A stretch of DNA of 64,000 nucleotides from Pseudoscleropodium purum. Its lineage: Eukaryota; Streptophyta; Bryopsida; Hypnales; Brachytheciaceae. The stretch lies in assembly GCA_963969395.1 (NCBI GenBank), contig OZ017796.1, positions 10,976,501 to 11,040,500 on the forward strand. Reading direction: 5' to 3'. Positions 49,061-60,829 of this stretch are shown in pieces. The first letter of the stretch is position 1; every line of letters starts with the position of its first letter. The notes beneath the pieces are model-generated. The model did no database searches. It saw nothing but the letters and a program-made list of their open reading frames with translations, and had not been told where the DNA came from. Made by a program: the position numbers and the translations under genes.

Positions 49061-50757
49061 TTTGGGGGGAAAATTATTGATATAGAGTTTTTTCAAAAAC
49101 TACCTTACGTGAAGGTCAGATTTGGCAGAAATTAGCTTGCTTTTGTAAAAAAAACGCCACACGTATGAGGTGACATGGACTCTTAAGAATTTTAGGTGGA
49201 AATTCAATTTGGTACTTAAGTGCTGAATCAAACTTCATATTCACTTAAGGTAATTAATTTGATGGAGAAATGTCAATCCTAAAATTTGTGGGCATCAAAA
49301 ATGTCACCTTTTTCAGAAATTGGTAGTCTAGATTAGAATGTTCATGTGCAAAAGCATTTGTGATCATAGTCTTAATTTTCACAGATTCAAAGTTCATTTA
49401 TTTCAAAGTTCTAATTAGAAACCAAAAGAAGCACAAAATATTGTACTCTTTCCATTCTTTATTATTATTAGAAGGGATTAAAAATATTTGAATTTAAACA
49501 TATCCAAAATCAATTAGCTATTAAACATATTAAATGTCTTTATTTTAAATGAAACAATTGAAATCAATATCTAAATATAGATCTATAGAAGTAATGAAAG
49601 TAATAAATTTTTGTAGTAATAAAAGTATTAAAGATTCAACAACAATTTTTTTAATACATATTATGATTAAATAATTCAATTGTGAAAGTACAATGTGACC
49701 TCTCAAGTGCAAAACAAGTCAATATGTCTATTGATTACAATCATAAGACATTGAAAAAAAATAGGAGATTGCAATTGATACAAAGTGCCATTCATTAATG
49801 GTACAAAGTACCATTTTATAGCTTCTAAACACTTAACCTTGTAGTGCCGCCACAAACACTAAGTGCAACTATTCATCCTCCATGTTTTGTTGTGATTGAT
49901 TCCCAGTGTTAGAAAACGATGATTTCAATGGAGACCGGCCCATCCTTACAGGGTTAAGAAGTAAACTAATGATCTAAATTGGAATCTGCCATTTATAAAT
50001 GGGTCCACATCAGCATAAATACAAATTTTCGTCAATATTGTATACCCGTGAATTCGTGCACATTCCATGTCAAGTACACAAAAAACCACCTTGTTGCATC
50101 CAGAATTGTACTTCCCAGATTTAAGGGATGACCAGTCGGTTGAGAGAGATCCATTACACAAAATTCAAGTCTTAACAACGACTTCAAAATTGAGCTGCAC
50201 ACGATATATAAGTACAGACAATGATTCCCACTCGGCCACAAGCTACATTCCCTAAAAAAAGCATACTACTACCACGAAGCGTCGGACAACGTGCCAGATT
50301 ACATCTCATGCAAATTCCACATCCAGCGATCTTTACGAATGCCTCCATTCCATGTCAAATGCCCAAAAGATTGACCAAGCTATAATGTGACCTTCGATTA
50401 TAATTTCAGAGAACCGTTACATCATAGAGATGCCATAGCGCAACCAACCCTAAACTTGCACCCACGGAGATGAGGCAAGAAAAGAAGAGCTGGGAAAGCT
50501 CAGGCAACAAAATAAATAGTCCAGGGTAACGATTGCCTTGCAGAGCATGAAAGAGTGAATACCTCCGACATGACGACAACATAATGTAGGCAGTCTTAGG
50601 ATCAGAAATTCACCGCCAGCCAGAGTCTGCACTGGAACTTGGTGGCTTAGCATTGGTAACTTACCCCAACATAGATGCCTTCATAGACAAGGACTTGAAG
50701 CACAATTATAGTTGACAGTGGACGATTTGGTACTGGGCAACTTAATCTGAACAGATT
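49061..50757. other. AT-rich spacer and probable 3' flank of the OB-fold gene
   Basis: From 49.1 to 49.9 kb the DNA is AT-rich with no gene seen. From about 50.0 kb composition rises, and part of this may be 3' UTR of the minus-strand OB-fold gene. No recognisable open frame is present. Confidence 0.35.
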
Positions 50758-50941
50758 TCACAGGACACACTTCAAAATCGCTGGAGTTGGGGAAAGTGTT
50801 CGCTGGCACTCCACACTATAGGTAATCAGAAGGTAAAAAAACCTGTCGCATTCACTGTTATTTGAACAACGATGCTCCCTCGGATGCTGACTTTTGGTGA
50901 TGGAGGAATCTCCCGTGAGCCTTTTGATCCCACCATGAGTT

Positions 50942-51346
50942 CTATTCATCGATGACATTCACGAGCTCATATTCAATAAGCGAGAAATTGTTGTCTTCCT
51001 TTACAACAAAATCTGCGGCATCGGCTGGCTCCACTCGCCCCCATTTATCCACCGCTAATCGCATGGAGCCCTTGAACATGTCAATCTTCGCGTTCCGCAA
51101 GATAACTGTTACCCCTTCCTTCATCAAGTCGACTTGCTCGTTCCTGGCGGTGAAAACGATGACGCCCGTCTCATCGCCCACCAGGCATTCGGCAATTCGC
51201 ACTTGCCGGACCTGGTTTCCATCCGGCCGGACCTTCTGCAGCACCAGCTTCGCACTCACGACTTTAACCGTCAACGTGTGACCGGACGTGCCTGGTCGCA
51301 ACTGTTCCACTTTCACAAACACCGGCTTCCTAAGGGGTGTCGCCAT
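50942..51346 (-). CDS. Small OB-fold nucleic-acid-binding protein
   Basis: A single uninterrupted coding exon encodes 134 residues. It contains an OB-fold at about residues 10-110, visible in the alternation of strands: FVKVEQLRPGTSGHTLTVKV, RIAECLVGDETGVIVFTAR, GVTVILRNAKIDMFKGSMRL and DKWGRVE. This matches the plant family typified by At4g28440 and resembles the OB domain of SOSS-B and RPA2-like single-strand-binding proteins. The exact ligand of the plant family is not known to me. The ATG at 51346 lies two bases after a good acceptor (GTTGCAG), and a donor (TAGGGTTAGTG) at 51757 suggests a leader intron of about 409 bases. The start is the first ATG after that acceptor, and it agrees with the family's usual N terminus. 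Confidence 0.9.
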   Translation of the reverse strand: MATPLRKPVFVKVEQLRPGTSGHTLTVKVVSAKLVLQKVRPDGNQVRQVRIAECLVGDETGVIVFTARNEQVDLMKEGVTVILRNAKIDMFKGSMRLAVDKWGRVEPADAADFVVKEDNNFSLIEYELVNVIDE

Positions 51347-51960
51347 ATCTGCAACGACAGCAAGCCGCGAACTAAGACCACCACTCAATCGCCCAAACCA
51401 AAACAAGAACACACAGCAACGTAATCAATAAATACCAAGACCCTTCCTACACATCACAACCTACCTACGCTTCCATGCGCAAGTTCCCATAACTGGCGCT
51501 CGCTCCTCAGCCTCCACAAATTGAAGAAAGATCAACAACAAGATTCAACCACGAACAGTAGCATTTATCCCCTCTACCATCAAACCCTAAACCCTAAACG
51601 GACTACCAATACCATCAAAAAACAAGCCCTAAACATTTACGCGACAGCAGCCGTAAGCAAGAGAACCCTTCACAAGCGGTTACAAAATGAGACATACAAA
51701 AAAACGGTCAAGCAACAGATACCCGGAGGTGCGGAGGAAGGGAATGAAATCACTAACCCTAGCACAGATGATTCTCAAATCCAAACGCGAGCGCCTTCGC
51801 AAAGCAATGTGGTAATGAGAAAGTGCTTGCTGACAGACTCCCGCAAGAGAAAGTCGGCTATGGAGGTTTGAGGTGCTCAGAGGTTCACGGTCGATCCTCC
51901 TCTTGCGAGCTTGACAACCATCGCGGAAGTCGCCATCGCCACAGCTACTTGCACGACATT
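51347..51960 (-). promoter_or_regulatory. 5' leader, leader intron and promoter of the OB-fold gene
   Basis: The inferred leader intron (51757-51349, minus strand) contains AAACCCTAAACCCTAAAC at 51583-51600, a double telobox. Such boxes are common near the 5' ends of plant housekeeping genes. A non-coding first exon probably lies at about 51758-51900. Open frames through this region on the plus strand have no domain. Confidence 0.5.
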
Positions 51961-53061
51961 GATGAGGTGCAAAGCATATTTTAATCAAATGCATCGTTTG
52001 AGGTGACAAAGAACGGGTATTCGAGGCTCCGGGTATCAATACTGTTACTTGTATGGAACGCTGTCACTCATTCCATTTGAGAGCACTCTCAGCACTGTCA
52101 CCAGTGTAAATAAGAAGGATATTGTGATATTTTGGAGCAGATTTTTGCCAAATTTTTTTTGGAGACGAGCCAAGAATTTGTCAAATCTTTCTTAAAATAG
52201 TAAATTGTGAGACTAAGATGATTTGAAAACATCAAAACTAGGTGCCTTCATCTTATAGTTGATTGCGACTTAGAGGATATGAAAAAAAATTTAATTATTT
52301 TGTTGATTCTCATCCTTATTTCAAAATCATAGGTATTTAGAAATTTTGAATGAACAATGTGCTTTGATTTGTAGCTTGATTCACCTTTGTATTCTCCAAC
52401 TACAATAAGTAAGCAATTTTTGAACCAAGGTTGGGAATTTAGCCAAATATTATTCTTCTAATAACTAATTTGTTGGCATAACAAATAGTGGAGATTCCTT
52501 TTGTTTTTGCAATCTATGAGGCTTGTGATTGGCTAAAAGTTAATATAATAGCGAGTTGAAAGACTAAAGTTAACAAGTGATTTGTATTTTTCAAGTGATA
52601 AAGTTTGTAGGTTGTACTATTTGAAATGTTATGAGTCAACTAGTTTTGGTATAGACTAAACAAAGGGTACAACTAAAGAGGCTTGGAATGTACACATGAA
52701 GAAATGAACAAAAAGTGCACAATATCTTTGAAGTATTAATAATCTACTAGTACGCCCTTTGCCGTTGCCACAACCATTAGTATATTATTTGTAATTGCTA
52801 CCATGGTAATGACCAATCCGTTTTAATCTCCTTTCATACTCATTGTTTTATTCTTTAAATTTGTAGAACTAATGTTTAATATCATATGTAATATCATGCA
52901 TTGCATTATGTTTCCTTTGCAAAAGTTATTTGGCATTCAAAAATAGTATGCCAAAAAAAATTTAAGAGTAAAATCACCTTTTTAGAACATCTTTAGAGTA
53001 GTTACTACTTTGATTTAGTCTATGTTTGAGTAAAAAACTTAAAATCATAATAGATCTAGGC
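51961..53061. other. AT-rich intergenic DNA
   Basis: No gene, RNA or complete element is seen. Confidence 0.45.
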
Positions 53062-53065
53062 CTAA

Positions 53066-53335
53066 ATAGGCAATTTCGTTAAAATTGCGGTATTTTGTTG
53101 AAATGGCAAGAAACTATTTTGGCAAAAAATGGGATTGTTTTGGAGACGGAGTTGTGAATTTTGCTGGTTTTATGAGCGGTTCAGCACGCCTATGCCTTTC
53201 ATGCGCACATAGGGTAGTGTTTTGTGGCCCCATGGGGCAAAAACTCTCTTGTGCCACTATACAAATGGCATTCGGAATACCCTAAAATTGTACAAATGGC
53301 ACCCGGAATACCACCATTTTAACGAAATTGCCTAT
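53066..53335. mobile_element. TIR element, 270 bp, with CTAA flanks
   Basis: The left end ATAGGCAATTTCGTTAAAAT and the right end ATTTTAACGAAATTGCCTAT are inverted repeats of about 20 bp. CTAA flanks both sides (53062-53065 and 53336-53339), a likely target duplication. The interior is GC-richer than the surroundings. It has two near-copies of a 32-bp stretch (ACAAATGGCA-TCGGAATACCCTA; ACAAATGGCACCCGGAATACC). The superfamily is uncertain. The 66-codon frame inside has no known domain. Confidence 0.75.
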
Positions 53336-54479
53336 CTAACTAGTATCCAAATTGTTTTAAAGCTTTCAAAATGAAAGATTTAGTTTAAACAAGATATAAG
53401 CATGTTAACTTTATTGTCAAAACCAAAGTTTTGATATATGCATAAGTCATTGTATACAAAAAAATGATAAATATATACATGATAAATATCATGTATAAAA
53501 ACATATACATATGTCACCACCAATATGTCCAATATGTATCAATGATTGGAGTAAAGACATCCAAATTTTGCAAAAAGTTTATCACCATCTTCTCTATCTA
53601 AGTATAGGAATTAAACTTTGCAAAATAAGGCATAAGTGTGGTGTAGAAATTTTTGAAGTTTTTCAAAAGCACTCTAAAAGATAGTAGACTAGACTTTTGG
53701 CAATATCCAAAATAAGGCAACACATTGTGATGTTATTGATAGAAGCAACATGTATCTTCAACCTATATACACCCATTATTGCTTTCACAAGGAATAATAA
53801 TCTAACCAAAACTTGAATATTTACATTGAGTGCTCACTTGCAAACTTGGATGCATGCATGTAAAGACATTGTGACTAAGAAGAAGCCACATTTTTATTCT
53901 CAGTGGTCATTGGGCCACATTAAGTTATTAGCATGGCCCAATCTTTCACAACTAAAGAATAATGATCTAGAACTATAGTTCAAACTAAGTGGAACCCAAC
54001 AACATGCAACAAATTACTTGCAACATTTGACAAAATCAATCAACCACATTCAACCTCCAACTTGGAAGAAAAGGGAATTTAGATAATACATAATGGCATA
54101 CAACTATACAACTATTATGTATAGCCTTACATTCATACTAATAGATTAGCCATCAAATCCTCATAATATTAGTCTTCAAACAATATATCTAAATCTTGGT
54201 CATCCAAATCAATCTCTTTCTCACAATCATCATTTATATTTGACCCTTCACCAAATAATAAGCTTGAGGTATTTGCTTCTATATATTATACTTAGAAATC
54301 TTTTTCAAATGCCCTAAGTAGACTACATTTTTGCCATCCCTTGATAATCATGGTAGTTTGCAATCCAATCATTTTTCAAGCTTTAGAAAATTTCTCACAA
54401 TATTTAAATATTCAAATCAAGTTCAATGTGGCTAGTCTCACTTTCTATTTGTTCTTTGATACAAAAAGCAAACCATCAT
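53336..54479. other. AT-rich intergenic DNA
   Basis: No intact gene is seen. The right part may include the decayed 3' end of the transposase relic that follows. Confidence 0.4.
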
Positions 54480-55240
54480 TTGAAATGCAAAGTGAAGCTA
54501 CATTTAAGTGGCCTCTACAAAATCACATCAACAGGTTGAAGCTTTGATGTGCAATTTGTAGCCTGAATGAATAGAATGTTGATAAAAGGATATTTAACCT
54601 AGCATCATCCAATCTAGAAATTGTTTTGACTTGTAAACTAACCAACAATCAATAAGCCATATTATTAATTGCTTCTCAAGCAATTGTAGCTTTTGCTTCA
54701 CATCTTCAAAATATACAAATGAAAAATTTCACGAATAAATTGTTAGCAAGTGTTGATCTTTGACCAATGATTTTCAATCATGATAAATTGAAAACCAAAA
54801 CTAAAATAATATTTTGCCAAATGAATCTTTTGCAAACAACTCATTTTTTTTTATCTATAAAGATAATTTATATTGGCAATAAAGTTCCATTAGCTACTAA
54901 AGAAGTACATGTTGTAACTTGACATTTAACCTCCATTCCAATCGCTTCGATGTCTTTAAATTCCCTTTTCTTCCAAGTGTTTTCTCTAGCCATTGGTATA
55001 AGATGAATACTTAAACAACATTGAAAAATTAGCTTATGATATACAATAAAAAATTAATAAAAAATATGAAATTGCCAACACTTTAAGTGGTATAGGAAAT
55101 GACATTTACCAGTTTGATTTGTCTTTACCACAAAAGTTGGTAGAATATCATAAGCTCGTACAAGATAAGCTACTTTGAAAGCCATCATTCGCTTTTGATC
55201 CTCCCTACCTAAAAGAAAATTTTCATAAGTTGTGTTGCAC
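54480..55240 (-). pseudogene. Relic of a pogo/Tigger-type DDE transposase
   Basis: Reading leftward, fragments of a DDE_1 (pogo/Tigger-like) transposase occur in the correct order. First comes RMMAFKVAYLVRAYDI and FVVKTNQTG at about 55240-55110. Then TWKKREFKDIEAIGMEV and VTTC-S-VANGTLLP at about 54980-54870. Then HWSKI, and a degraded LID-W-segment at about 54660. Last is FIQATNCTSKLQPVDVILQR at about 54575-54510, matching the family signature PANCTSKLQPLDV. Frameshifts and stops separate the pieces, and the catalytic region is badly damaged. It cannot encode an active enzyme. Ends of the parent element were not found. Confidence 0.75.
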
Positions 55241-57700
55241 ACCTATAGCTCTACAATTGATGCTTCAAAAAAATTTGTGTTCATTCCATGCTCACTGTAA
55301 ATTTTCCAAGTAGCTTGGGTGCAAGCAAAGATGACACTCCCAAAATTATAGATTGCTTAATTCTTGCATTCAATGATGGATTGTCTTGCATCTCTCACAA
55401 CAATAAACATATCACATATCTCTTTTATCATGCTAGGCCTTGAAGAAGAGGAGACTCATGTTGAGATGAGGATACAAAACTATTGTGTTTCTAAATATAT
55501 GGCAATTCTTTTGGCATTATAGTTCCCTCTTTAGTGAACCAATCGGCCATGGTACTTTGGACAAGTTCATCAAACAATCATGTAGTTGATCTAGACTTCC
55601 TATACACAAGAAAATGTTATATGTTAATAAAATAAGCTTATACAATTTAATGAGACAAATTTACATGATTCAAAAAAACAAGCTTACATAATTCAATAAA
55701 ACAAACTTACATGATTCAATGCAATGAAGAACACAATTCATAGAACTATTAGCTCTAGCCTCTAGATCTACAACTTTTAAATACTTGTAACTTCACACAA
55801 AGCAAATTATGCAAATTTAAAGTTCATTTTGCACACCTATGTTGTGATTTGTAATTTGTAGACTTGATTGAAAAATTCACATGACTATTCAAAAAAGGTT
55901 ATGAAAAATGCTACAAACATCCAATACTAAAATTTTATTAATAAATTGATAAATGTGAGCTTAACAATATTCGCTCTTTTCAATTGTCCAAAACAAATAA
56001 AATGGGATTTTAGTGCAAAGTCAAAGAACTATCCTAAACTACAATTCATCAAATATATACATTGACATATTTTCCAAGAAAGAACTACAAAACACACATG
56101 TTTTGCATATCTTTTATTCCATAGAGACACATTTGTTTTGAAATTTTACTTCAACTCTAATATATCCAACATCTTTTTTCATATTTGGCACTTTATTCGG
56201 CACATTAAAAAAATATTACTATTTTTATTAAAATATCAGGTAAAATACATATGAAACTAAACCACATTCTTATAGACTTATAGTCCATCACTATTGTTCA
56301 AACAATCTTAACTATGCAAGCAAAAAAATGATTCTTAAACTTTTGGATGATTTACAAGTCTAACTTACAAATTTAAAATTACATGAATACCATTTCTAAA
56401 TCATAAGTTTCTTACCATTTCACAAATCTTGTATTTGAAGAAGATATTGAATAAATTGAAGTTATTGAAGCAGGTTTGTAAAATGGTATTCACTCAACAT
56501 CTTTGTCAAATCTTCTTCCATTCAAAAGAAGAAGATACTAAGTCATATAGATTTGATCCTCTACGTTCTACAAATTGATATATACTTGCAAGGGATAAAC
56601 ATATATTGTGATTCAATCATTAGCCCCTATGCCACGTCATTTCAACAAAGAAAACATGTGGTTTAAAAAATGAAAAAATTAACTTCAAAGTTAAAAATAT
56701 ACTTGTAGGCTATCTTTAGGTAGTGCTATGCTCCTAAAATACTTCTATGTTGCTTAAAAAATATTGCAATGAGTGGCCATTTGTTTAAGATAAACCGATT
56801 TTTATATCATCCTTTTTTTTTCTTGTATATAGATTGTGATGTTATTGTAAATTGTAAAGATGTCAAGTAGTGATAAGTGTCATTTGTAACAACTCACAAG
56901 GCCTCTCAACTTGTGGAAGATCAAAAGATGCTTGTTTAATATTAGTAGTCTCTTTTGACTTACAAAAGCCTTTCAAATTGTCTCTTGACACTCATATAAT
57001 TGATAAAATCATTGGGCACTTGCTCACTCATCTTAAGCACTACTTTCAAGGCCTCACAAGCTACCTCTTCACAACTATAGATAGTGTAGTTGCATGACTT
57101 TAAGATAGTTGTTGAAAAATAACAAATGAAAATTTCTTCAATTCTTGTTTCACGTTCTTAACAATTGATTGATGTTGTAACAATATTAGGAGAACTTGCC
57201 ATAGTGAAAGAATGCAATATCCACACACTTTAGATCTTAAATGAATTTCAAGTCTACCAAAATTATCAATTTTTTCCTTTACATTCTTCCTCATCATTAC
57301 TCTCAAAAGATTCTTCTCTTTGCATGTATTTTTTTTATTTTCTTGTAAAACAAAATTGGCTACAACCTCTTCTTAGATATACATCTAAACTTTTCTGTCC
57401 TTTCTTTGATAGCATCTAAAATTGAAAAAATTAATTTCAAATCACAACAATAATAATTTTGCGCACAACATATACAAATGCAAATTTCAACACCTTCCAT
57501 TTAAAAAATGCAAAATAGAATGAACTTCATTGATGATGTAGTACCCTATACTCATCTTTTTCTTGCATCAATGTCTTGTAAATCGGCTAATTTTTTGACA
57601 ACTAATGACTCTAAGTGTTCAATGAAGAGCATTGAAGCCATGAGTATCAAATACTACGCTGTGAATGCTTATAACTATTAGTTAAGTTTTTTGAAGTGCA
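55241..57700. other. AT-rich intergenic DNA, perhaps older transposon debris
   Basis: No gene is supported. Sequence just upstream of the transposase relic (to about 55.6 kb) may be its decayed 5' part, but I cannot align it to a domain. Confidence 0.4.
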
Positions 57701-57702
57701 AT

Positions 57703-57830
57703 AGAGCCTGAGGGTTGTGGCAAAGTTGAAAGATCCTACTGTGAAAGGTCATGAAACATTTGTAAAGCTTGAATATTGTGGTAAAACTAGAGGACTTTGT
57801 TACTAAAGGTTACAAAATATTCTAAATCTC
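57703..57830. repeat. Imperfect tandem duplication of about 62 bp
   Basis: Two successive units share the order CTTGA/CTGAGG, TTGTGG, AAA, GA, CT, CTRAAAGGT, RAAAYATT. Divergence is high. No function is evident. Confidence 0.45.
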
Positions 57831-59179
57831 ATTAAATAAAATTCTAAAAATTCTAAATCCAATTAATGAAAAGAAATTCAATGCAAAAAAACAATTATAT
57901 ATGGAGTCTAATAAATTTGATTGCAATGTACAATATATCTTTATTTTAGCTACAAAACCTCAAAAGTTAACAAAAAAGATAAAACAAACTTTATTCTCCT
58001 ATCAAACAACTTAACTAAATTCAAATCAAATGTTAAAATTACTTAATGACAAAAATCCTAAAGAATAGGATTCAACAATCTTTAAAAAAGTGGATAAAAA
58101 CATCATGAAAGCAAAGCAAGTGCTAGGTCATAAGCTTAGTTGATTAATTAAACTTCTAATTTGGATTTGAGTCTCGTAGAACTCATCAAGAAACAAAAGT
58201 AGCATTTGGTTTGGCATTGCTAGTTAGCTAATGGAGGAAAGTTATACAACCAACCTATTATCTACCTCCTTGAGCTATAATAAGATATAAGAAATTCGAA
58301 ACAAGTTAACAAGCGCTATCATTTGAACTAAATTGTGGTTCTCACCATGACTTCACTTTTTTTTTTCCTATTTGTTTTCAATAAGAGTTCAAGTAAGCTT
58401 AGTCAAATTCAAGTGAGATAATAATAAAAAAATATATATTTACATGACAAAATAATTTGCATTGCAACAATGCAAAGCTATTGAATCATTGAAATATCAA
58501 ACTTATAAATCTATAATTTGGGCACATTAGTATAGAAGAGGATATTTTGTAACCAATGAAATAATGATTGAAGCTCAAAAACAACTATATAATGATTGTC
58601 AATCATTAAAATGATCCCAAGCTAATGTATCAACATTGCAGTCATTGATTAATTGTTCAAATGATTGATAAATGAGACTAAGAATATAAAATTCTTCATC
58701 AATGATTTAGTATACTTTATTTGTCGCTCTCAATGATGTGAATTATACATGGTTATATTTGTAATTGTTAAATCTAACTATAAAATCATGCAATGACTAA
58801 TAAATAACTATCTTATGACATATATTTGAACAAGATGAAAATTTTTGCTAATATAGAAAAAAAACCTTGAGTACAGTAAATTACAACTTCAAGGCATTTA
58901 AGTATATCAAATCTTGCTATTACTTTGAAAGAAGTCCAAGATGCTCAAAAAAAATTACTTTGAGAATTTTGTGATAGGTCACTCTATTAAGATGAATGTG
59001 TAAAGAAAAATTTGAACATGATTAAAAAAAAATTTAGAATAGAAAGTTGTAATTTTAATTGACGATGTAAGCTTAAAAAATTGGTTTTAAACATTATAGG
59101 CCTTTCATGCTTTAGAGATTGAGAACAAGAGCAAAGTGTTAGTAACCAGTCAAGACAAAGCAATTCTATTAAGAAGTAT
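57831..59179. other. AT-rich DNA upstream of the NB-LRR relic
   Basis: Very AT-rich. It may contain unrecognisable N-terminal parts of the NB-LRR pseudogene that follows. No intact open frame with known content is seen. Confidence 0.35.
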
Positions 59180-60430
59180 TTGAATTCAAACAAGGTTGTA
59201 ATTGAATTTGTGAATGGGATTAAAGATTTAAAAGGCTTCGACTTGTAATTGTTTCTAAATATGCTTTTGAAAAAGTTGGTGAGGCCAACAAAGAAGAAAT
59301 TAATATTAAGCTTTTAGGTGAGGCCAAAAACATTGTGTAGCTTTATATTAGGTTATCTTTGAGCCTTGAAGTACTTGGCATATACTTTGATAACAATAGT
59401 TATAATAAAATAAAAAATCTTCAATAATAAAAAGAGGCATGAATTGTTGAATTGATGCATATGTGAAACTTTAAATGCTTAAACCATAGATGGTGGCAAG
59501 ATATAGAGTAGTCTATAAATGAGTTATGATAATTTAGATGATTTTGAGAAAAAAAAATTTTAGACTTCACTTGCATGTTTTTATAAATTGTTGAGGTTGA
59601 AAAGAGACTTGTTAAGTGGATTTGGCATGTAAGTTCAACATTGAAATGAAAATTTTAGTAAATAAGTCACTGTTCAAAATGAATCGGAAGATGGTTATTT
59701 CATCATGCATAGTCAATTATTTAACATGAGTCAATATATATTATTGAAAGAGGCTTTAAAGGATTACCAACGTCTAATTTACTTATAAAAGTCAAATGAA
59801 TATCCTTCAAATATGTAATGAAATTCAAAGTAATTGCATACTTCTTAGATGTATCAAAAAATGTTTATTTTATTACTTAATAGTCAATTTATAATAGTCA
59901 TGTAATTACAAATACATTCATTTTTTTAGTAGTTTGTTAATAACAAATCATTAAAGTTGTAAGTGATGTAAAAACTCACGACAAAGTCTTATATATGCCA
60001 TATATTGTAAGTGTTGAACAAAAAGTAGAAAAAAACTTGTATTAATATTTCAAACTAAGGTTGTTAAGAAGTCACATACATTTTGTAGTGGATGATATAT
60101 TGTTTTTTCTAATGCTTTAGGGATCTAAAATGGCTTCTTTTTTAAAATTACTTAGGAGTTACAAAAATTGGTATACATAAGCTTTGTTCAATTGAAGGTA
60201 TATGTGTGTTATAATTTTTTTATTACAACAACCTTGTGGAATTTTTAAAATATATTGACAAATTAATCAACTTAGAGGAAATTGAAGTAATGAATTGTTT
60301 CAATTTATAAAGTTTGCCAAACATTGTTGGCAAGTTGACAAATCTCAAGAGACTTGTTATTGTACTATCAAGATTGTGAGTTGTTCTCAACAATGTTGAA
60401 GAATTGTCTAAGGTGAAGTATCTGTCTTTT
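59180..60430 (+). pseudogene. Relic of an NB-ARC/LRR disease-resistance-type gene
   Basis: Fragments on the plus strand follow the order of a plant NLR. An NB-ARC C-terminal part contains EKVGEANKEEINIKLLGEAK and then a GLPL-like LSLSLEVLGIYF (about 59260-59390). A YDNLDDFEKK block at about 59525-59555 matches the motif after GLPL. Leucine-rich repeats at about 60235-60430 include EFLKYIDKLINLEEIEVMNC, SLPNIVGKLTNLKRLVIV and VEELSKVKYLSFE. In-frame stops and frameshifts are frequent and the P-loop was not found, so it is a pseudogene. A GC-rich hAT-type MITE is inserted about 120 bp downstream. Confidence 0.65.
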
Positions 60431-60547
60431 GAGGATTATAAGCAATAAATAATGATTTATGGTAAATAAATGGGATAATTGTAATTTCAACTTGGCAAGT
60501 CTCGCTAGGATTTGTTGTAGTGTAGTTGTTGTAGTAAGTACTATTAA

Positions 60548-60821
60548 CAGGGTTGACAAGGCGTCCGGACGTCCGTGACATGCGGACGCGGATGCTGTGT
60601 CCACAACGTCCGCTAACATTCGCAGACGCCGTCCGTCTGTCCGTCCGCTCGTCCGCCCCGTCCGTCCGCCCCAGTCCGCCCTCGTCCGCTTGTCCGTCTG
60701 CCTGTCCGCCCCGTCCACCTTCCGATGGCGGGAGGGACGCTGCATCCGCTAGCATCCGGACGTCCAGACGTCCGAAAAACGGACGCTATTTTGGGGCGGA
60801 CGTTGAGATTCGTCAACCCTG
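60548..60821. mobile_element. GC-rich hAT-type MITE, 274 bp, with perfect 8-bp target duplication
   Basis: The element starts CAGGGTTGAC and ends GTCAACCCTG, exact inverted repeats. It is flanked by ACTATTAA at 60540-60547 and ACTATTAA at 60822-60829. CAGGG ends with an 8-bp target duplication are the signature of hAT transposons. The interior is very GC-rich and full of GTCCG/CCGTCCG repeats, in sharp contrast to the surrounding AT-rich DNA. Overlapping open frames on both strands are by-products of this repeat. No transposase is present. Confidence 0.92.
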
Positions 60822-60829
60822 ACTATTAA

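Noticed and set aside
51583..51600. CCCTAAACCCTAAA as possible telomeric DNA
   Set aside because: Only two repeat units occur, next to a gene 5' end. This fits a telobox promoter motif, not a telomere or an interstitial telomere tract.
60060..60110. HFVVDDIL-like stretch as an NB-ARC kinase-2 motif
   Set aside because: It lies after the GLPL-like block, whereas kinase-2 precedes GLPL in NLR proteins, so the match is probably chance.
60408..60822. Overlapping open frames of 67-125 codons on both strands
   Set aside because: They arise from the GTCCG-type repeat inside the GC-rich hAT MITE. They contradict one another and have low-complexity Arg/Pro/Ser composition.
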